Of a stretch of DNA of 64,000 nucleotides, positions 1 through 8,953 are shown piece after piece. This stretch comes from an uncultured Tenacibaculum sp. (lineage in GTDB: Bacteria > Bacteroidota > Bacteroidia > Flavobacteriales > Flavobacteriaceae): positions 806,001-870,000 of the forward strand of contig NZ_CANMMT010000001.1 of the NCBI RefSeq assembly GCF_947499065.1, given 5' to 3'. A program made the position numbers and the translations under genes. Position 1 is the stretch's first letter; each line of letters begins with the position of its first letter. Below the pieces are notes generated by a model. The model saw only the letters and a list, made by a program, of their open reading frames with translations, made no database searches and had not been told where the DNA came from.

Positions 1-1
1 T

Positions 2-199
2 TTCCGTCATTTAAATCCAGAAAGACAAGAGTATTCATGGTGGAGTTATAGAGCGAATGCTAGAGCTAATAATAAAGGATGGCGATTAGATTATGCAATG
101 GTTACTGAACCTTTGAAAGACAAAATTTCTAGAGCTTATATTTTACCAGAAGCAAAGCATTCAGACCACTGTCCAATAGCTGTAGAATTAGATATTTAA
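2..199 (+). CDS. xth: Exodeoxyribonuclease III, C-terminal end (partial)
   Basis: This is the last 65 codons of a gene that begins before the window. The reading frame starts at base 2 and ends with TAA at 197-199. The peptide carries the closing signature of the exonuclease III/AP-endonuclease family: SWWSYR, then NNKGWRLDY, and finally HSDHCPI, where the SDH provides the catalytic histidine and aspartate of the metal-dependent phosphodiesterase fold. The family cleaves DNA at abasic sites and degrades 3' ends in base-excision repair. It lies 7 bp upstream of the transglycosylase gene on the same strand, so the two may be cotranscribed. The catalytic N-terminal half is not visible. Confidence 0.9.
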   Translation, partial: FRHLNPERQEYSWWSYRANARANNKGWRLDYAMVTEPLKDKISRAYILPEAKHSDHCPIAVELDI

Positions 200-206
200 A
201 CCAAAG

Positions 207-1733
207 ATGAAAAACTTACTATTACTACTTTTTTTTACAGTTTCAATTTTTGCACAACAACCTGTTGACAGTACTTCAGTAGAAAAACCAAACCTAGAAA
301 TTGCTGTTGATTCAACGATTGTAGCAAAAGATTCTATTAAAACAAAGCAAGCAGAAGATTTGTTTTCAGATGCCGATTTGAAAATGATTGATAGTTTGCT
401 AATAGAAGAAAAGTTTAATTCATCGTTGTTTGATAGTATTCAGTATGTAATAAACGATAAAGACATTCTAGGGAATACAACTACAGTACTTTCAACAGAT
501 TTATTAAAAAAACGATTGAATGATATAGATGTAAAAACACCATTTCATTTAGCATACAATCCAGCTTTAGAAAAAGTAATAAATGGTTATTTAAAATATC
601 GTAAAAAGTATTATCCAGCTTTAATGGCAAAAGCCAAGTATTATTTTCCAATGTTCGAACAATATTTAGATCAGTTCGATGTACCATTAGAGATGAAATA
701 TTTAGCGATTGTTGAATCAGCTTTACGTCCAGATGCTCGTTCAAGAGTAGGAGCAACGGGTTTATGGCAATTTATGTATGGAACAGGAGTTCAGTTTGAT
801 TTGAAAGTTAATTCTTATGTAGACGATAGGCAAGATCCAGTAAAAGCAACTATAGCAGCTTGTAAATACTTAAGTCAGTTATATAAAATATTTGGAGATT
901 GGGATTTAGCTTTAGCAGCATATAATTCAGGACCAGGAAATGTGTCAAAAGCAATTAAACGATCTGGAGGTTATAAAAACTACTGGAATATTAGACCTTT
1001 TTTACCTAGGGAAACAGCAGGATATGTACCAGCTTTTTACGCAACGATGTATATTTTTGAATATGCAGAAGAACATGGGATTTATCCAGAAGCACCAAAA
1101 ATATTTCACTTTGAAACAGATACAGTAAGGGTAAAAAGAACTATAAGTTTTGATCAGATTTCAGAAAAAACAAAAATCGATACAGATTTATTATCGTTTT
1201 TAAATCCATCGTATAAACTAGACATAATTCCATATGTAAAAGGGAAAAATTATGCAGTTAGATTACCACGAAGAAGTGTAATAGAATTCTTAGATAAAGA
1301 GAAGGATATCTATACCTTGGCAAATGAAGATGATGCCAAGAGAGAAAAACCATTACCTAAGTACTTCGAAATGGATAAGCGTATTCGTTATAGAGTGCGT
1401 AGTGGAGATTATTTAGGGAAAATAGCAAATAAGTTTGGAGTAAGAGTAAGAGATATAAAACGTTGGAATGGTTTACGTAATAATAGACTTAAAATAGGCC
1501 AACGCTTAAGTATTTATCCTAAAAAATTAGCAATACCAAAACAAGCTTCTAAAAAGAAATTTGAAACACCAAAAGGTGAGCATGAAATATATATTGTTAA
1601 GAATGGAGATTCATTATGGACTATCTCTAAAAAATATCCATCAATTTCTATTGAACAAATTAAAAAATGGAATAATATTTGGAGTGTAAAAAGTCTAAAA
1701 CCTGGAATGAAGCTTAAAATTTTTAAAAGCTAA
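207..1733 (+). CDS. mltD: Lytic murein transglycosylase D with LysM domains
   Basis: The 508-residue protein cleaves the glycan strand of peptidoglycan in the periplasm. A signal peptide (about residues 1-17) is followed by an SLT domain at roughly 115-260. The catalytic glutamate is probably E170 in AIVESALRP; GATGLWQFM follows at 183-191 and ALAAYNSGPGNV at 236-246, the classical SLT motifs. A weak LysM-like stretch lies near 315-355, and two clear LysM domains lie at about 394-437 (YRVRSGDYLGKIA) and 461-506 (YIVKNGDSLWTIS), which bind peptidoglycan. The signal peptide ends without a lipobox cysteine, unlike E. coli MltD, so the protein is probably soluble. The next gene (DUF4837 lipoprotein) starts 31 bp downstream and is likely in the same transcript. 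Confidence 0.93.
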   Translation: MKNLLLLLFFTVSIFAQQPVDSTSVEKPNLEIAVDSTIVAKDSIKTKQAEDLFSDADLKMIDSLLIEEKFNSSLFDSIQYVINDKDILGNTTTVLSTDLLKKRLNDIDVKTPFHLAYNPALEKVINGYLKYRKKYYPALMAKAKYYFPMFEQYLDQFDVPLEMKYLAIVESALRPDARSRVGATGLWQFMYGTGVQFDLKVNSYVDDRQDPVKATIAACKYLSQLYKIFGDWDLALAAYNSGPGNVSKAIKRSGGYKNYWNIRPFLPRETAGYVPAFYATMYIFEYAEEHGIYPEAPKIFHFETDTVRVKRTISFDQISEKTKIDTDLLSFLNPSYKLDIIPYVKGKNYAVRLPRRSVIEFLDKEKDIYTLANEDDAKREKPLPKYFEMDKRIRYRVRSGDYLGKIANKFGVRVRDIKRWNGLRNNRLKIGQRLSIYPKKLAIPKQASKKKFETPKGEHEIYIVKNGDSLWTISKKYPSISIEQIKKWNNIWSVKSLKPGMKLKIFKS

Positions 1734-1764
1734 ATTCTACAACTAAACAATTAAAGTATAAACT

Positions 1765-2757
1765 ATGAAGAAAATAGTAACCATATTAGTATTGGCGTGC
1801 TTAGTAATTTCGTGTAAAACAGGAGACGGAAAGAGCGGCTATACTTTACCAACTTCTAATGGTAAAACCAATAAAATAATGGTTGTAACCAAAGCAGCCG
1901 ATTGGGAAGGTAAAATTGGAGATGAAATTCGAACTGTATTTGGAGAACATCAAGTTGGATTGCCACAACCAGAAACGTTATTATCTGTTGGGCAGATAGA
2001 TCCCGTAGGTTTTAGTAGTTTTATGAGGCATGCTAAAGCGGTTTTGATACTTCAAGAAGGTACAGATGAAAGTATAAAAGTAGAGAAAAACAGATATGCT
2101 GCACCTCAAATTATTGTTTATGCAACAGCAAAAGGTAAAGAAGGGCTTATAAACTTAATAAAGAACAGAGGAAAAGAGATAATTAAGTTGTTTAAAGATG
2201 AAGATATAAGATTTACTCAAAACATCTTTAAAAAAGAACGTGTCGATGAAACAAAGTTTAAAACAATTCAAAACCTTGGATTAACAGTTGATATTCCTAA
2301 AAGATATAATTTAGTTGAGGATACGGGTGATTTTTTATGGATGAGACAGCATCTAAAGAGTGGTATAGCAAGAGGAGATGGAACTAATAATATTTTAATA
2401 TACAGTGTTCCTTTAGAAGATGAAACTAAAGTTGCAGATAATATTACAGCGGTACGTGATACTATAGGGAAGAAATATATTCCAGGTAGTAAAGAAGGAA
2501 TGTATATGATTACAGAACAAGCATACACACCTTTTACATTTGATGCCGAAATAGATGGTAAGAAAGCATATGAAACCAGAGGTAAATGGGAAGTAAAAAA
2601 CGATTTTATGGCAGGACCATTTATAAACTATACAGTAATCGATAAGAAAAATAACCGATTGGTAATTTTTGAAGGATTTACATATGCACCTTCAGTAAAT
2701 AAACGTGATTTTCTTTTTGAATTAGAAGCAATAGCAAAATCAATGAAGATTAAATAA
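1765..2757 (+). CDS. DUF4837 family lipoprotein
   Basis: The 330-residue protein has a short lipoprotein signal (residues 1-16, LVIS then Cys17), so it is predicted to be lipid-anchored in the envelope. The rest, with stretches such as NKIMVVTKAADWEGKIGDEIRTVF cut short here to its start NKIMVVTKAADW, matches what I remember of the flavobacterial DUF4837 family, which commonly sits next to LysM transglycosylase and endonuclease genes. No catalytic motif is visible. It is cotranscribed with the transglycosylase and ends just before a strong terminator. A role in envelope maintenance is inferred only from that neighbourhood. Confidence 0.75.
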   Translation: MKKIVTILVLACLVISCKTGDGKSGYTLPTSNGKTNKIMVVTKAADWEGKIGDEIRTVFGEHQVGLPQPETLLSVGQIDPVGFSSFMRHAKAVLILQEGTDESIKVEKNRYAAPQIIVYATAKGKEGLINLIKNRGKEIIKLFKDEDIRFTQNIFKKERVDETKFKTIQNLGLTVDIPKRYNLVEDTGDFLWMRQHLKSGIARGDGTNNILIYSVPLEDETKVADNITAVRDTIGKKYIPGSKEGMYMITEQAYTPFTFDAEIDGKKAYETRGKWEVKNDFMAGPFINYTVIDKKNNRLVIFEGFTYAPSVNKRDFLFELEAIAKSMKIK

Positions 2758-2778
2758 ATTTTAAAGAAAATAAGTAGA

Positions 2779-2810
2779 AAAGCATCAAATAATTATTTGA
2801 TGCTTTTTTT
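2779..2810 (+). terminator. Rho-independent terminator after the DUF4837 gene
   Basis: A perfect 28-bp palindrome, with arms AAAGCATCAAAT (2779-2790) and ATTTGATGCTTT (2795-2806), runs into a T tract. It ends the mltD-DUF4837 transcript. Its outer arm AAAGCATCA is repeated in the terminator after the next gene. Confidence 0.88.
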
Positions 2811-2812
2811 GT

Positions 2813-2820
2813 TATATTTG
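2813..2820 (+). promoter_or_regulatory. Putative -7 promoter box for the DUF1761 gene
   Basis: TATATTTG matches the Bacteroidota -7 consensus TAnnTTTG. It lies 24 bp before the ATG at 2845 and directly after the previous terminator. No TTG -33 element is seen at the usual 17-23 bp spacing, so the call rests on the -7 box and its position. Confidence 0.5.
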
Positions 2821-2844
2821 ATTGTAAACCAAAACTTTATATTT

Positions 2845-3345
2845 ATGAAATTTAATTTTTTAATTACCGCTATAGCTGCCTTAGTTCCTATGGTGATGGG
2901 ATTTATTTGGTATGGTCCAATGCTTTTTAAAAATGCTTGGATGAAAGAGGTCAACTTTACAGAAGAATCAATGAAGGGAGCTAATATGGGAAAGATTTTT
3001 GGACTCTCTTATGTGTTTAGTTTTTTACTAGCATTTATATTACAAACATTAGTAATACATCAATGGGGAGTACAGTCAGTATTAATGGGAGAGCCAGGTT
3101 TTATGGAGCAAACAGGAGGAGCATTTGCTTACTTTAAAGAATTCATGTCTAATTTTGGAGATAGATTCAGAACATTTGGTCATGGAGCACTGCATGGAAC
3201 TATGATTGGATTATTTATAAGCTTACCAATTTTAGGAACACAAGCATTATTTGAAAGAAAGAGTTTTAAATATGTGTTTATAAATGCAGGATATTGGATT
3301 ATAACATTAGCATTAATGGGAGGAGTAATTTGTCAGTGGGCATAA
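2845..3345 (+). CDS. DUF1761 family membrane protein
   Basis: The 166-residue product has about four hydrophobic segments and the N-terminal pattern MGFIWYGPMLFKNAW (W-YGP-LF---W), which is typical of DUF1761 membrane proteins of unknown function. A longer frame reaches back to a TTG at 2797, but that codon lies inside the preceding terminator hairpin and upstream of the -7 box. The ATG at 2845 is therefore the real start. The gene stands alone between two terminators whose stems share the same outer arm, so it is transcribed as a single-gene unit. No substrate or partner can be inferred. Confidence 0.82.
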   Translation: MKFNFLITAIAALVPMVMGFIWYGPMLFKNAWMKEVNFTEESMKGANMGKIFGLSYVFSFLLAFILQTLVIHQWGVQSVLMGEPGFMEQTGGAFAYFKEFMSNFGDRFRTFGHGALHGTMIGLFISLPILGTQALFERKSFKYVFINAGYWIITLALMGGVICQWA

Positions 3346-3370
3346 GTGTATTGGACAAAAAAAGAATATT

Positions 3371-3407
3371 AAAAAGCATCAGTTTTATAAAATTGATGCT
3401 TTTTTTA
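3371..3407 (+). terminator. Rho-independent terminator after the DUF1761 gene
   Basis: Arms AAAGCATCA (3373-3381) and TGATGCTTT (3394-3402), with inner TTTT/AAAA pairing, are followed by T residues. The outer arm is identical to that of the terminator at 2779-2810. Confidence 0.87.
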
Positions 3408-3462
3408 TGTAACAAAAATTAAAAAACGAATACATATAAGCAATCAATTAATAACAAACCAA

Positions 3463-4929
3463 ATGATTTTACACTTTTTAAAATTAGAATGGAAACAATA
3501 TTTTCGTTCTTCTTATTGGCAAAAAGGACTAGCACTAAAAATAATAATGGGATTTTTTATTCTTTATTTTATAGTGGCTTTTTTAAGTATTGGTATAGGA
3601 GGGTATTTTATTTTGAAAAAAACATTTCCAGAGCAAGATCCTTTACAAATAGTTAATTCGATGTTAGTTTTTGCTATTTTGGGAGATTTAATTTTTCGTT
3701 ATTTAATGCAAAAATTACCAGTAATGAACATAAAGCCATTATTGATACTTCCAATAAAAAAAGATAAGTTAGTTTATTATCTTTTAGGTAAATCAGCTTT
3801 TTCAGGATTTAATTTTTTACCATTATTTTTTTATATCCCTTTTGCAATAGTATTAATTAATCATGATTATAATGCAATTGGAATTTTAGGCTGGCTATTT
3901 GCAATGTTATGTGTTATTCAAGCTAATAACTTTTTAAATTTTCTAATAAATAAGGATAATAAAGTATTTACGTTTATTGCTGTTTTGTTGGTTGGTCTAG
4001 TTGCTTTACAAAAGTTCACGAGTTTCGATGTTTCTATTTATAGCCAACAAATATTTGATGGAGTTGTAGAAAATCCAGTATTAGCTTTTATTCCATTAGT
4101 TTTAGCAGTTGTATTGTTTTATATAAACTTTAAACAATTAAGAAATAGAGTTTACTTAGATGATATTGTTGCTGTAAAAACAGAAGTAGCAACTACTGTT
4201 GATTTATCTTGGACAGAAAGATTAGGTGATGTAGCACCATTTATTAAAAATGATATTCGATTAATTTGGAGAAATAAAAGAACAAAAACAGTTTTTTTAA
4301 TGTCCTTTCTATTTCTTTTTTATGGGTTAATTTTCTTTACTCAAGAAACATATCAGAAAATGCCTGCAATGCTAATGTTTGCTTCATTATTTATAACTGG
4401 AGGATTTGCACTAAACTATGGACAATTTATTCCAGCTTGGGATAGTTCACATTATAAAATGTTAATGAGTCAAAGTTTTAGGTATAGAAAATTCTTAGAA
4501 TCAAAATGGTTTTTAATGGTGGCTATGACATCAATCTTATACTTTTTAAGTATTCCTTATTTATATTTTGGAACTAGGATATTTTTAATGATTACTTGTG
4601 GAGCTGTTTTTAATATAGGATTCAACTCATTGTTTTTATTATATGCCGGCTCTTTTAATAGAAAAAGAATTGATTTGACAAAAGGAGGTTTTGGTAATAC
4701 ACAAGGAACTAGTGCAACACAGTTCTTAATTATACTACCATTAATGTTATTTCCAATGGCTATATTTTGGGTGTTTGATAAATTCGTTGGATATAATTCA
4801 GGATTTATTGTAGTAGCGTTAGTAGGAGTAATAGGATTAGTATTTAAAAACTATTTTATGAATTTAATTGAGGCAAAGTATATTAAAGATAAATATGCAA
4901 TGATTAATGCCTTTGGAAAAGAAGCTTAA
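3463..4929 (+). CDS. ABC transporter permease, DUF5687 family
   Basis: The 488-residue polytopic membrane protein has roughly a dozen hydrophobic segments, beginning near residue 25. It starts MILHFLKLEWKQYFRS, the usual opening of DUF5687 proteins in Bacteroidota. A soluble stretch around 235-270 (WTERLGDVAPFIKNDIRLIW) resembles the coupling region of ABC-2-type permeases. The ATPase gene follows after 26 bp, so the two form an exporter; the cargo is unknown. I find no clear promoter box between the upstream terminator and the start. The assignment rests on family resemblance and on the ATPase partner. Confidence 0.85.
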   Translation: MILHFLKLEWKQYFRSSYWQKGLALKIIMGFFILYFIVAFLSIGIGGYFILKKTFPEQDPLQIVNSMLVFAILGDLIFRYLMQKLPVMNIKPLLILPIKKDKLVYYLLGKSAFSGFNFLPLFFYIPFAIVLINHDYNAIGILGWLFAMLCVIQANNFLNFLINKDNKVFTFIAVLLVGLVALQKFTSFDVSIYSQQIFDGVVENPVLAFIPLVLAVVLFYINFKQLRNRVYLDDIVAVKTEVATTVDLSWTERLGDVAPFIKNDIRLIWRNKRTKTVFLMSFLFLFYGLIFFTQETYQKMPAMLMFASLFITGGFALNYGQFIPAWDSSHYKMLMSQSFRYRKFLESKWFLMVAMTSILYFLSIPYLYFGTRIFLMITCGAVFNIGFNSLFLLYAGSFNRKRIDLTKGGFGNTQGTSATQFLIILPLMLFPMAIFWVFDKFVGYNSGFIVVALVGVIGLVFKNYFMNLIEAKYIKDKYAMINAFGKEA

Positions 4930-4955
4930 AACATAAAAAATTAAAAGAAGAAAAC

Positions 4956-5651
4956 ATGATTAGATCAAATAATATATCAAAAAAATACGGACAAACTGAA
5001 GTCTTAAATATAGAAACATTAGAAATTCCAACAGGTCAATCATTTGGTTTGGTAGGTAATAATGGAGCAGGAAAAACAACATATTTTAATATTTTGTTGG
5101 ATTTGATAAGACCAACAACAGGTGAAATAATAAATAATGAAGTAGTAGTAAATAAAAGCGAAGACTGGAAAACTTTTACAGGATCTTTTATTGATGAATC
5201 CTTTCTAATAAGTTATTTAACTCCTATGGAGTATTTTGAGTTTATTGGAGATTTGCGAGGGATGAATAGGGCAGATGTGAAATCTTATTTAACTCAGTTT
5301 GAAGAATTTTTTAACGGAGAAATCTTAGGAAAGAAAAAATATTTAAGAGACTTAAGTAAAGGAAATCAGAAAAAAGCAGGAATTGTTGCTGCTATGATGG
5401 GGAACCCACAAGTAGTAATTTTAGATGAACCTTTTGCAAATTTAGATCCAACGACTCAAATTAGGCTGAAAAATATAATAAAAACCTTAACAGAGAATAA
5501 GGAAGTTACAGTGTTAGTATCAAGTCACGATTTAAGTCATGTAACCGATGTTTGTGAGCGAATAGTAGTTTTAGACAAAGGAAATGTGGTAAAAGATATC
5601 AATACATCACAAGAAACATTGCAAGAATTAGAAAGTTATTTTTCGGCTTAA
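4956..5651 (+). CDS. ABC transporter ATP-binding protein
   Basis: The 231-residue ABC ATPase powers the DUF5687 permease encoded just upstream. Walker A is GNNGAGKTT (34-42). The signature is LSKGNQ (133-138) instead of LSGGQ, a variant common in ABC-2-type exporters such as the CcmA and NatA groups. Walker B is VVILDEP (153-159), the D-loop is NLD, and the switch histidine is H191 in VSSHD. There is no transmembrane part. The start ATG at 4956 is preceded by a purine-rich AAAAGAAGAAAAC. The hypothetical TPR gene begins 3 bp after its stop and is probably cotranscribed. Confidence 0.93.
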   Translation: MIRSNNISKKYGQTEVLNIETLEIPTGQSFGLVGNNGAGKTTYFNILLDLIRPTTGEIINNEVVVNKSEDWKTFTGSFIDESFLISYLTPMEYFEFIGDLRGMNRADVKSYLTQFEEFFNGEILGKKKYLRDLSKGNQKKAGIVAAMMGNPQVVILDEPFANLDPTTQIRLKNIIKTLTENKEVTVLVSSHDLSHVTDVCERIVVLDKGNVVKDINTSQETLQELESYFSA

Positions 5652-5654
5652 TAT

Positions 5655-6203
5655 ATGTTTGGAGGTTATGGTAGCATAAAACCTATACTTCGTAATAATA
5701 AAAATTTATTGCGAAAGAAAAGCATGTTTAAAAAAGAAAGTTCACCATCAGAGAAGAAGAAAGAATTAGAAGGTCTTTTCAAAGGTAAACTTTCTTTTTT
5801 AAAAAAATCTAACTACGAGTTAAGTCAAGTTAAAAGAAGAATTAGATTAAAAATAAAAGAAGAAGAAAAGAAACTTAAAATCTATTTCAGTCTAATTTTG
5901 ATAGTGTTAGCTTTAATTAGTATTCCATTATTGATACAGTTTAGAGACGCCCAAAAAGAAATAAATCAGAGAAATATTGCAATAAAAAAAGAAGCATATA
6001 ATAAGAAATATTTACCAAAATTCAACTTTGTTATAGAAGACGGAGACCAGTGGTTAGCAAAAAAGAAATACAAAAATGCTATCTATCAATATAATAAAGC
6101 ACTAGAGTATTTTCCGAAAAGTTCTTTAGCAAAAGAAAAGCTAATTTTTGCTTACCAAGAACGATGTAAAAATGTAAATATCGATTGTGATAAACTAAAT
6201 TGA
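5655..6203 (+). CDS. Hypothetical single-pass membrane protein with a TPR-like C-terminus
   Basis: I do not recognise this 182-residue protein. It has a very basic N-terminal 75 residues (many K and R), one hydrophobic segment at about 77-94, a short heptad-like stretch, and a C-terminal pair of helices at about 127-165 (ALEYFPKSSLAKEKL) that reads as one TPR unit. The predicted topology is N-in with the TPR outside. It begins 3 bp after the ABC ATPase gene and lies upstream of the TPR lipoprotein sprE. It could be an accessory to either, but no function is supported. An internal Met at residue 24 is an alternative start. Confidence 0.65.
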   Translation: MFGGYGSIKPILRNNKNLLRKKSMFKKESSPSEKKKELEGLFKGKLSFLKKSNYELSQVKRRIRLKIKEEEKKLKIYFSLILIVLALISIPLLIQFRDAQKEINQRNIAIKKEAYNKKYLPKFNFVIEDGDQWLAKKKYKNAIYQYNKALEYFPKSSLAKEKLIFAYQERCKNVNIDCDKLN

Positions 6204-6290
6204 TAAAAATTATCTTTTTATTATTATTTTTACGCTTTTACGTACAATAACTTAACTATAATATTGTTGTACAGTAAAGGCGTAATTCTT

Positions 6291-8519
6291 ATGAAAAAAC
6301 TATACAAAATCTTAGTTTTCAATATTCTTTTAGCTATTGTGTATTCATGTAGCGTAAAAAAAGATGCTTTTTTAAATAGAAATTTTCATGCAGTAACAAC
6401 AAAATACAATGTGTTGTTTAATGGAGAGCAAGCTTATTTAAAGGGGTTAAAAGAAGTTGAAGACAAACATCAAGACAATTTTTGGAGACGACTACAAATA
6501 GAACCAATAACTTTTGATGAAAACAAAATTGTAGCCCCAGCATTGCAACCAGGTACAGGTTTTGGAGAAGATGAAGAGGAGGAGAATAAAAAACTAACAC
6601 CATTTGATAAAGCAGAAGAAAAAGCAGTAAAAGCAATTCAGAAGCATTCAATGAATATAAATGGGTATGAAAAAAATCGACAAATAGACGACGCTTATTT
6701 ATTACTTGGAAAATCAAGATATTATACACAGAGGTTTATACCAGCAATAGAAGCATTTAACTACATCATAGCAAATTATCCAAATGCAAGCTTAATAAAC
6801 GAAACTAAAATTTGGAGAGCAAAAACAAATATTCGATTAGATAATGAGAAATTAGCTATAGAATCATTAAAGTTTTTGTTAGAAGTAGAAGAAAATGAAG
6901 AAGAGTTACCAGACGAAATTAGAGAACAAGCCCATACTGCAATGGCAATGGCGTATCAAAAAACAGATACAATTCAAAAAGTAATAGAACATTTAACGGC
7001 AGCTTCTAAAATCTTTAAAAATAAAGAACAAGCAGCTCGAAATATGTTTGTTTTAGGGCAAATTTACAGCGAGTTAGATAGAAGAGATTCAGCAAGAATG
7101 GTATTTAAAAAATTAGCAGATTACAGAAAAGCACCTTACAAATACCGTATTCGAGCAAATATAGAGTTAGCCAAAAATACAGAGAACGATTCGGCTTCAA
7201 TAGTTGTTTTAGCACGATTAAAAAAGTTAATTCGAAATTCAGATAACAGAAAATATTTAAATGCATTATACTATCAGGCAGGAGTTTTAGAAGAAGGAAG
7301 AAACAATCCAGAAAAAGCAATAGCCTATTATAAAAAATCATTGAGAGCAAAAAACAACAATAATTATCAAAAAACTTATGCCTACGAGCATTTAGGGAAT
7401 ATAGCATTTGATAAAGAGAATTATTTGTTAGCAGGAACTTATTATGACAGTGTTTTACAAGTAACATCAAAAGAGTTTGACCAAGAGAAAAGAATACGTA
7501 GAATTCGCAGGAAAAACAAAGGGTTAACAACTTTAAGAAAGTATGAAGACCTAGTTAAAATAAATGATAGTATTCTTAATTTGGTAGCAATGACAAAAGA
7601 AGAGCAGGAATCTTTTTTTGAAAAGTATATTGAAAAGATTAAGAAAGAAGACGAGGAAAAACAGCAGTTACTATTAAATGCTCAAAATTTTGGAAACTCA
7701 TTTGGAGGAGGGGCGTCTATAAATCTTTCAAATAAAGGAAAATGGTATTTTTATAACACACAAGCCTTAGGTTATGGAAAAGTAGAGTTCCAAAAAGTAT
7801 GGGGTACAAGACCTTTGGAAGATAACTGGCGTTTGTCAGATAAGTCAACTAGCGATATTGTTGAAGAAGAAGAAGAATCGTCAGAGCCTAAAGTGAATAA
7901 GCGTTATGAATTATCTACATATATAAGTCAAATACCAACAGAAAAGAAGGTGATAGATAAGCTTGTGTTTGATCGTAATGATGCATTATATCAATTAGGG
8001 TTGATTTATAAAGAGCAATTTAAAAATTCAGAATTAGCAGTTAAAAACTTAGAACGTTTACGAGAAGAGCGTAAAGATGATAAGTTAGAATTGCCTATTA
8101 GCTATCATTTATATCAGATTTATACAAGTTTAAATAACGAAGAAAAAGCATCAGAATTTAAAAACATTATACTGAATAAATATTCAGATACTAAGTTTGC
8201 GCAAATCATAAGTAATCCAAACGAGAAGTTAACGGAAGAGAAAAAAGAAGATGCAGTCTTAGATAAATACAAAGAAATCTATTATTTATATAAAGAAAAC
8301 AAGTTTGAAGAAGTTGTAAGCGAAATAGATGGATTTTTGCCAACCATAAGAAATTCAAATTTAATTCCTAAATTTGCTCTCTTAAAAGCTTTAGCTATAG
8401 GTAAGTATAATGATAAGAAGGTGTATAAGAAAGCATTAGAGTTTGTGTCTATTAGTTATACAAATACCGAAGAAGGTAAGAAAGCAAAAGAAATAATTAA
8501 AAAATTAGGTAAAATTTAA
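6291..8519 (+). CDS. sprE: SprE/PorW-like TPR lipoprotein, gliding motility and type IX secretion
   Basis: The 742-residue lipoprotein (Cys20 after VYS) belongs to the SprE/PorW family. In Flavobacterium johnsoniae and Porphyromonas gingivalis these proteins are needed for the type IX secretion system and, in gliders, for surface motility. The N-terminal HAVTTKYNVLFNGEQAYLKG is the family hallmark. TPR-type helix pairs fill about residues 120-420, an acidic low-complexity stretch (EEEEESSEP) lies near 535, and more TPR repeats follow to the C-terminus. The ATG at 6291 is used because it gives a clean lipoprotein signal, whereas the longer frame from a TTG at 6264 does not. It begins the cluster that runs through bactofilin into the atp genes. 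Confidence 0.87.
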   Translation: MKKLYKILVFNILLAIVYSCSVKKDAFLNRNFHAVTTKYNVLFNGEQAYLKGLKEVEDKHQDNFWRRLQIEPITFDENKIVAPALQPGTGFGEDEEEENKKLTPFDKAEEKAVKAIQKHSMNINGYEKNRQIDDAYLLLGKSRYYTQRFIPAIEAFNYIIANYPNASLINETKIWRAKTNIRLDNEKLAIESLKFLLEVEENEEELPDEIREQAHTAMAMAYQKTDTIQKVIEHLTAASKIFKNKEQAARNMFVLGQIYSELDRRDSARMVFKKLADYRKAPYKYRIRANIELAKNTENDSASIVVLARLKKLIRNSDNRKYLNALYYQAGVLEEGRNNPEKAIAYYKKSLRAKNNNNYQKTYAYEHLGNIAFDKENYLLAGTYYDSVLQVTSKEFDQEKRIRRIRRKNKGLTTLRKYEDLVKINDSILNLVAMTKEEQESFFEKYIEKIKKEDEEKQQLLLNAQNFGNSFGGGASINLSNKGKWYFYNTQALGYGKVEFQKVWGTRPLEDNWRLSDKSTSDIVEEEEESSEPKVNKRYELSTYISQIPTEKKVIDKLVFDRNDALYQLGLIYKEQFKNSELAVKNLERLREERKDDKLELPISYHLYQIYTSLNNEEKASEFKNIILNKYSDTKFAQIISNPNEKLTEEKKEDAVLDKYKEIYYLYKENKFEEVVSEIDGFLPTIRNSNLIPKFALLKALAIGKYNDKKVYKKALEFVSISYTNTEEGKKAKEIIKKLGKI

Positions 8520-8539
8520 TTCCCCAAAACTCCCCAAGT

Positions 8540-8953
8540 ATGTTTAGTAAAGAAAACAAGAAAGCAAAAGCAGGTGAAAGAAAAGTATCAGAAAGAAATA
8601 TTATAGGTAAAAATACCAAGATTACTGGAGATATCATTTCAGAAGGAGATTTCAGAATCGACGGAACTTTAGAAGGAACCATAAAAACAGATGGTAGAGT
8701 AATTATAGGCGACTCTGGCTTAATTAAAGGTAAGGTAGAGTGTACAAATGCAGATGTGGAAGGTAAGTTCTCAGGAGAATTATTGGTTTCAAATACATTA
8801 ACAGTAAAATCTTCAGCAAATATTAATGGAGATGTAGTTATAGGTAAGCTTTCAGTAGAGCCAGGTGCAGCATTTAATGCTACTTGTTCAATGAAAGGAG
8901 CCGTGAAAGAATTAAATAAAGATGAGCAAAAACTCAAAGAGAAAACCGCTTAA
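8540..8953 (+). CDS. Bactofilin (polymer-forming cytoskeletal protein)
   Basis: The 137-residue protein is a bactofilin. The central part (about 22-115) is a beta-helix of short repeats with regularly spaced G and V/I residues (GDIISEGDFRIDGTLEGTI, VIIGDSGLIKGKV), flanked by a basic N-terminal tail and a lysine-rich C-terminal tail. Bactofilins polymerise without nucleotide into membrane-associated filaments that shape the cell or place envelope machines. The gene lies 20 bp after sprE, and its last 32 bp overlap the AtpZ gene, so it is translated from the same transcript. The open frame on the opposite strand is its shadow. Confidence 0.92.
   Translation: MFSKENKKAKAGERKVSERNIIGKNTKITGDIISEGDFRIDGTLEGTIKTDGRVIIGDSGLIKGKVECTNADVEGKFSGELLVSNTLTVKSSANINGDVVIGKLSVEPGAAFNATCSMKGAVKELNKDEQKLKEKTA

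Noticed and set aside
2797..2844. Longer N-terminus of the DUF1761 protein from TTG 2797
   Set aside because: The codon lies inside the preceding terminator and upstream of the -7 box; the ATG at 2845 fits the family start.
8497..8937. 146-residue reverse-strand frame opposite the bactofilin gene
   Set aside because: It is a shadow of a clear bactofilin gene on the other strand; its composition (S, P, F-rich) is typical of antisense frames.
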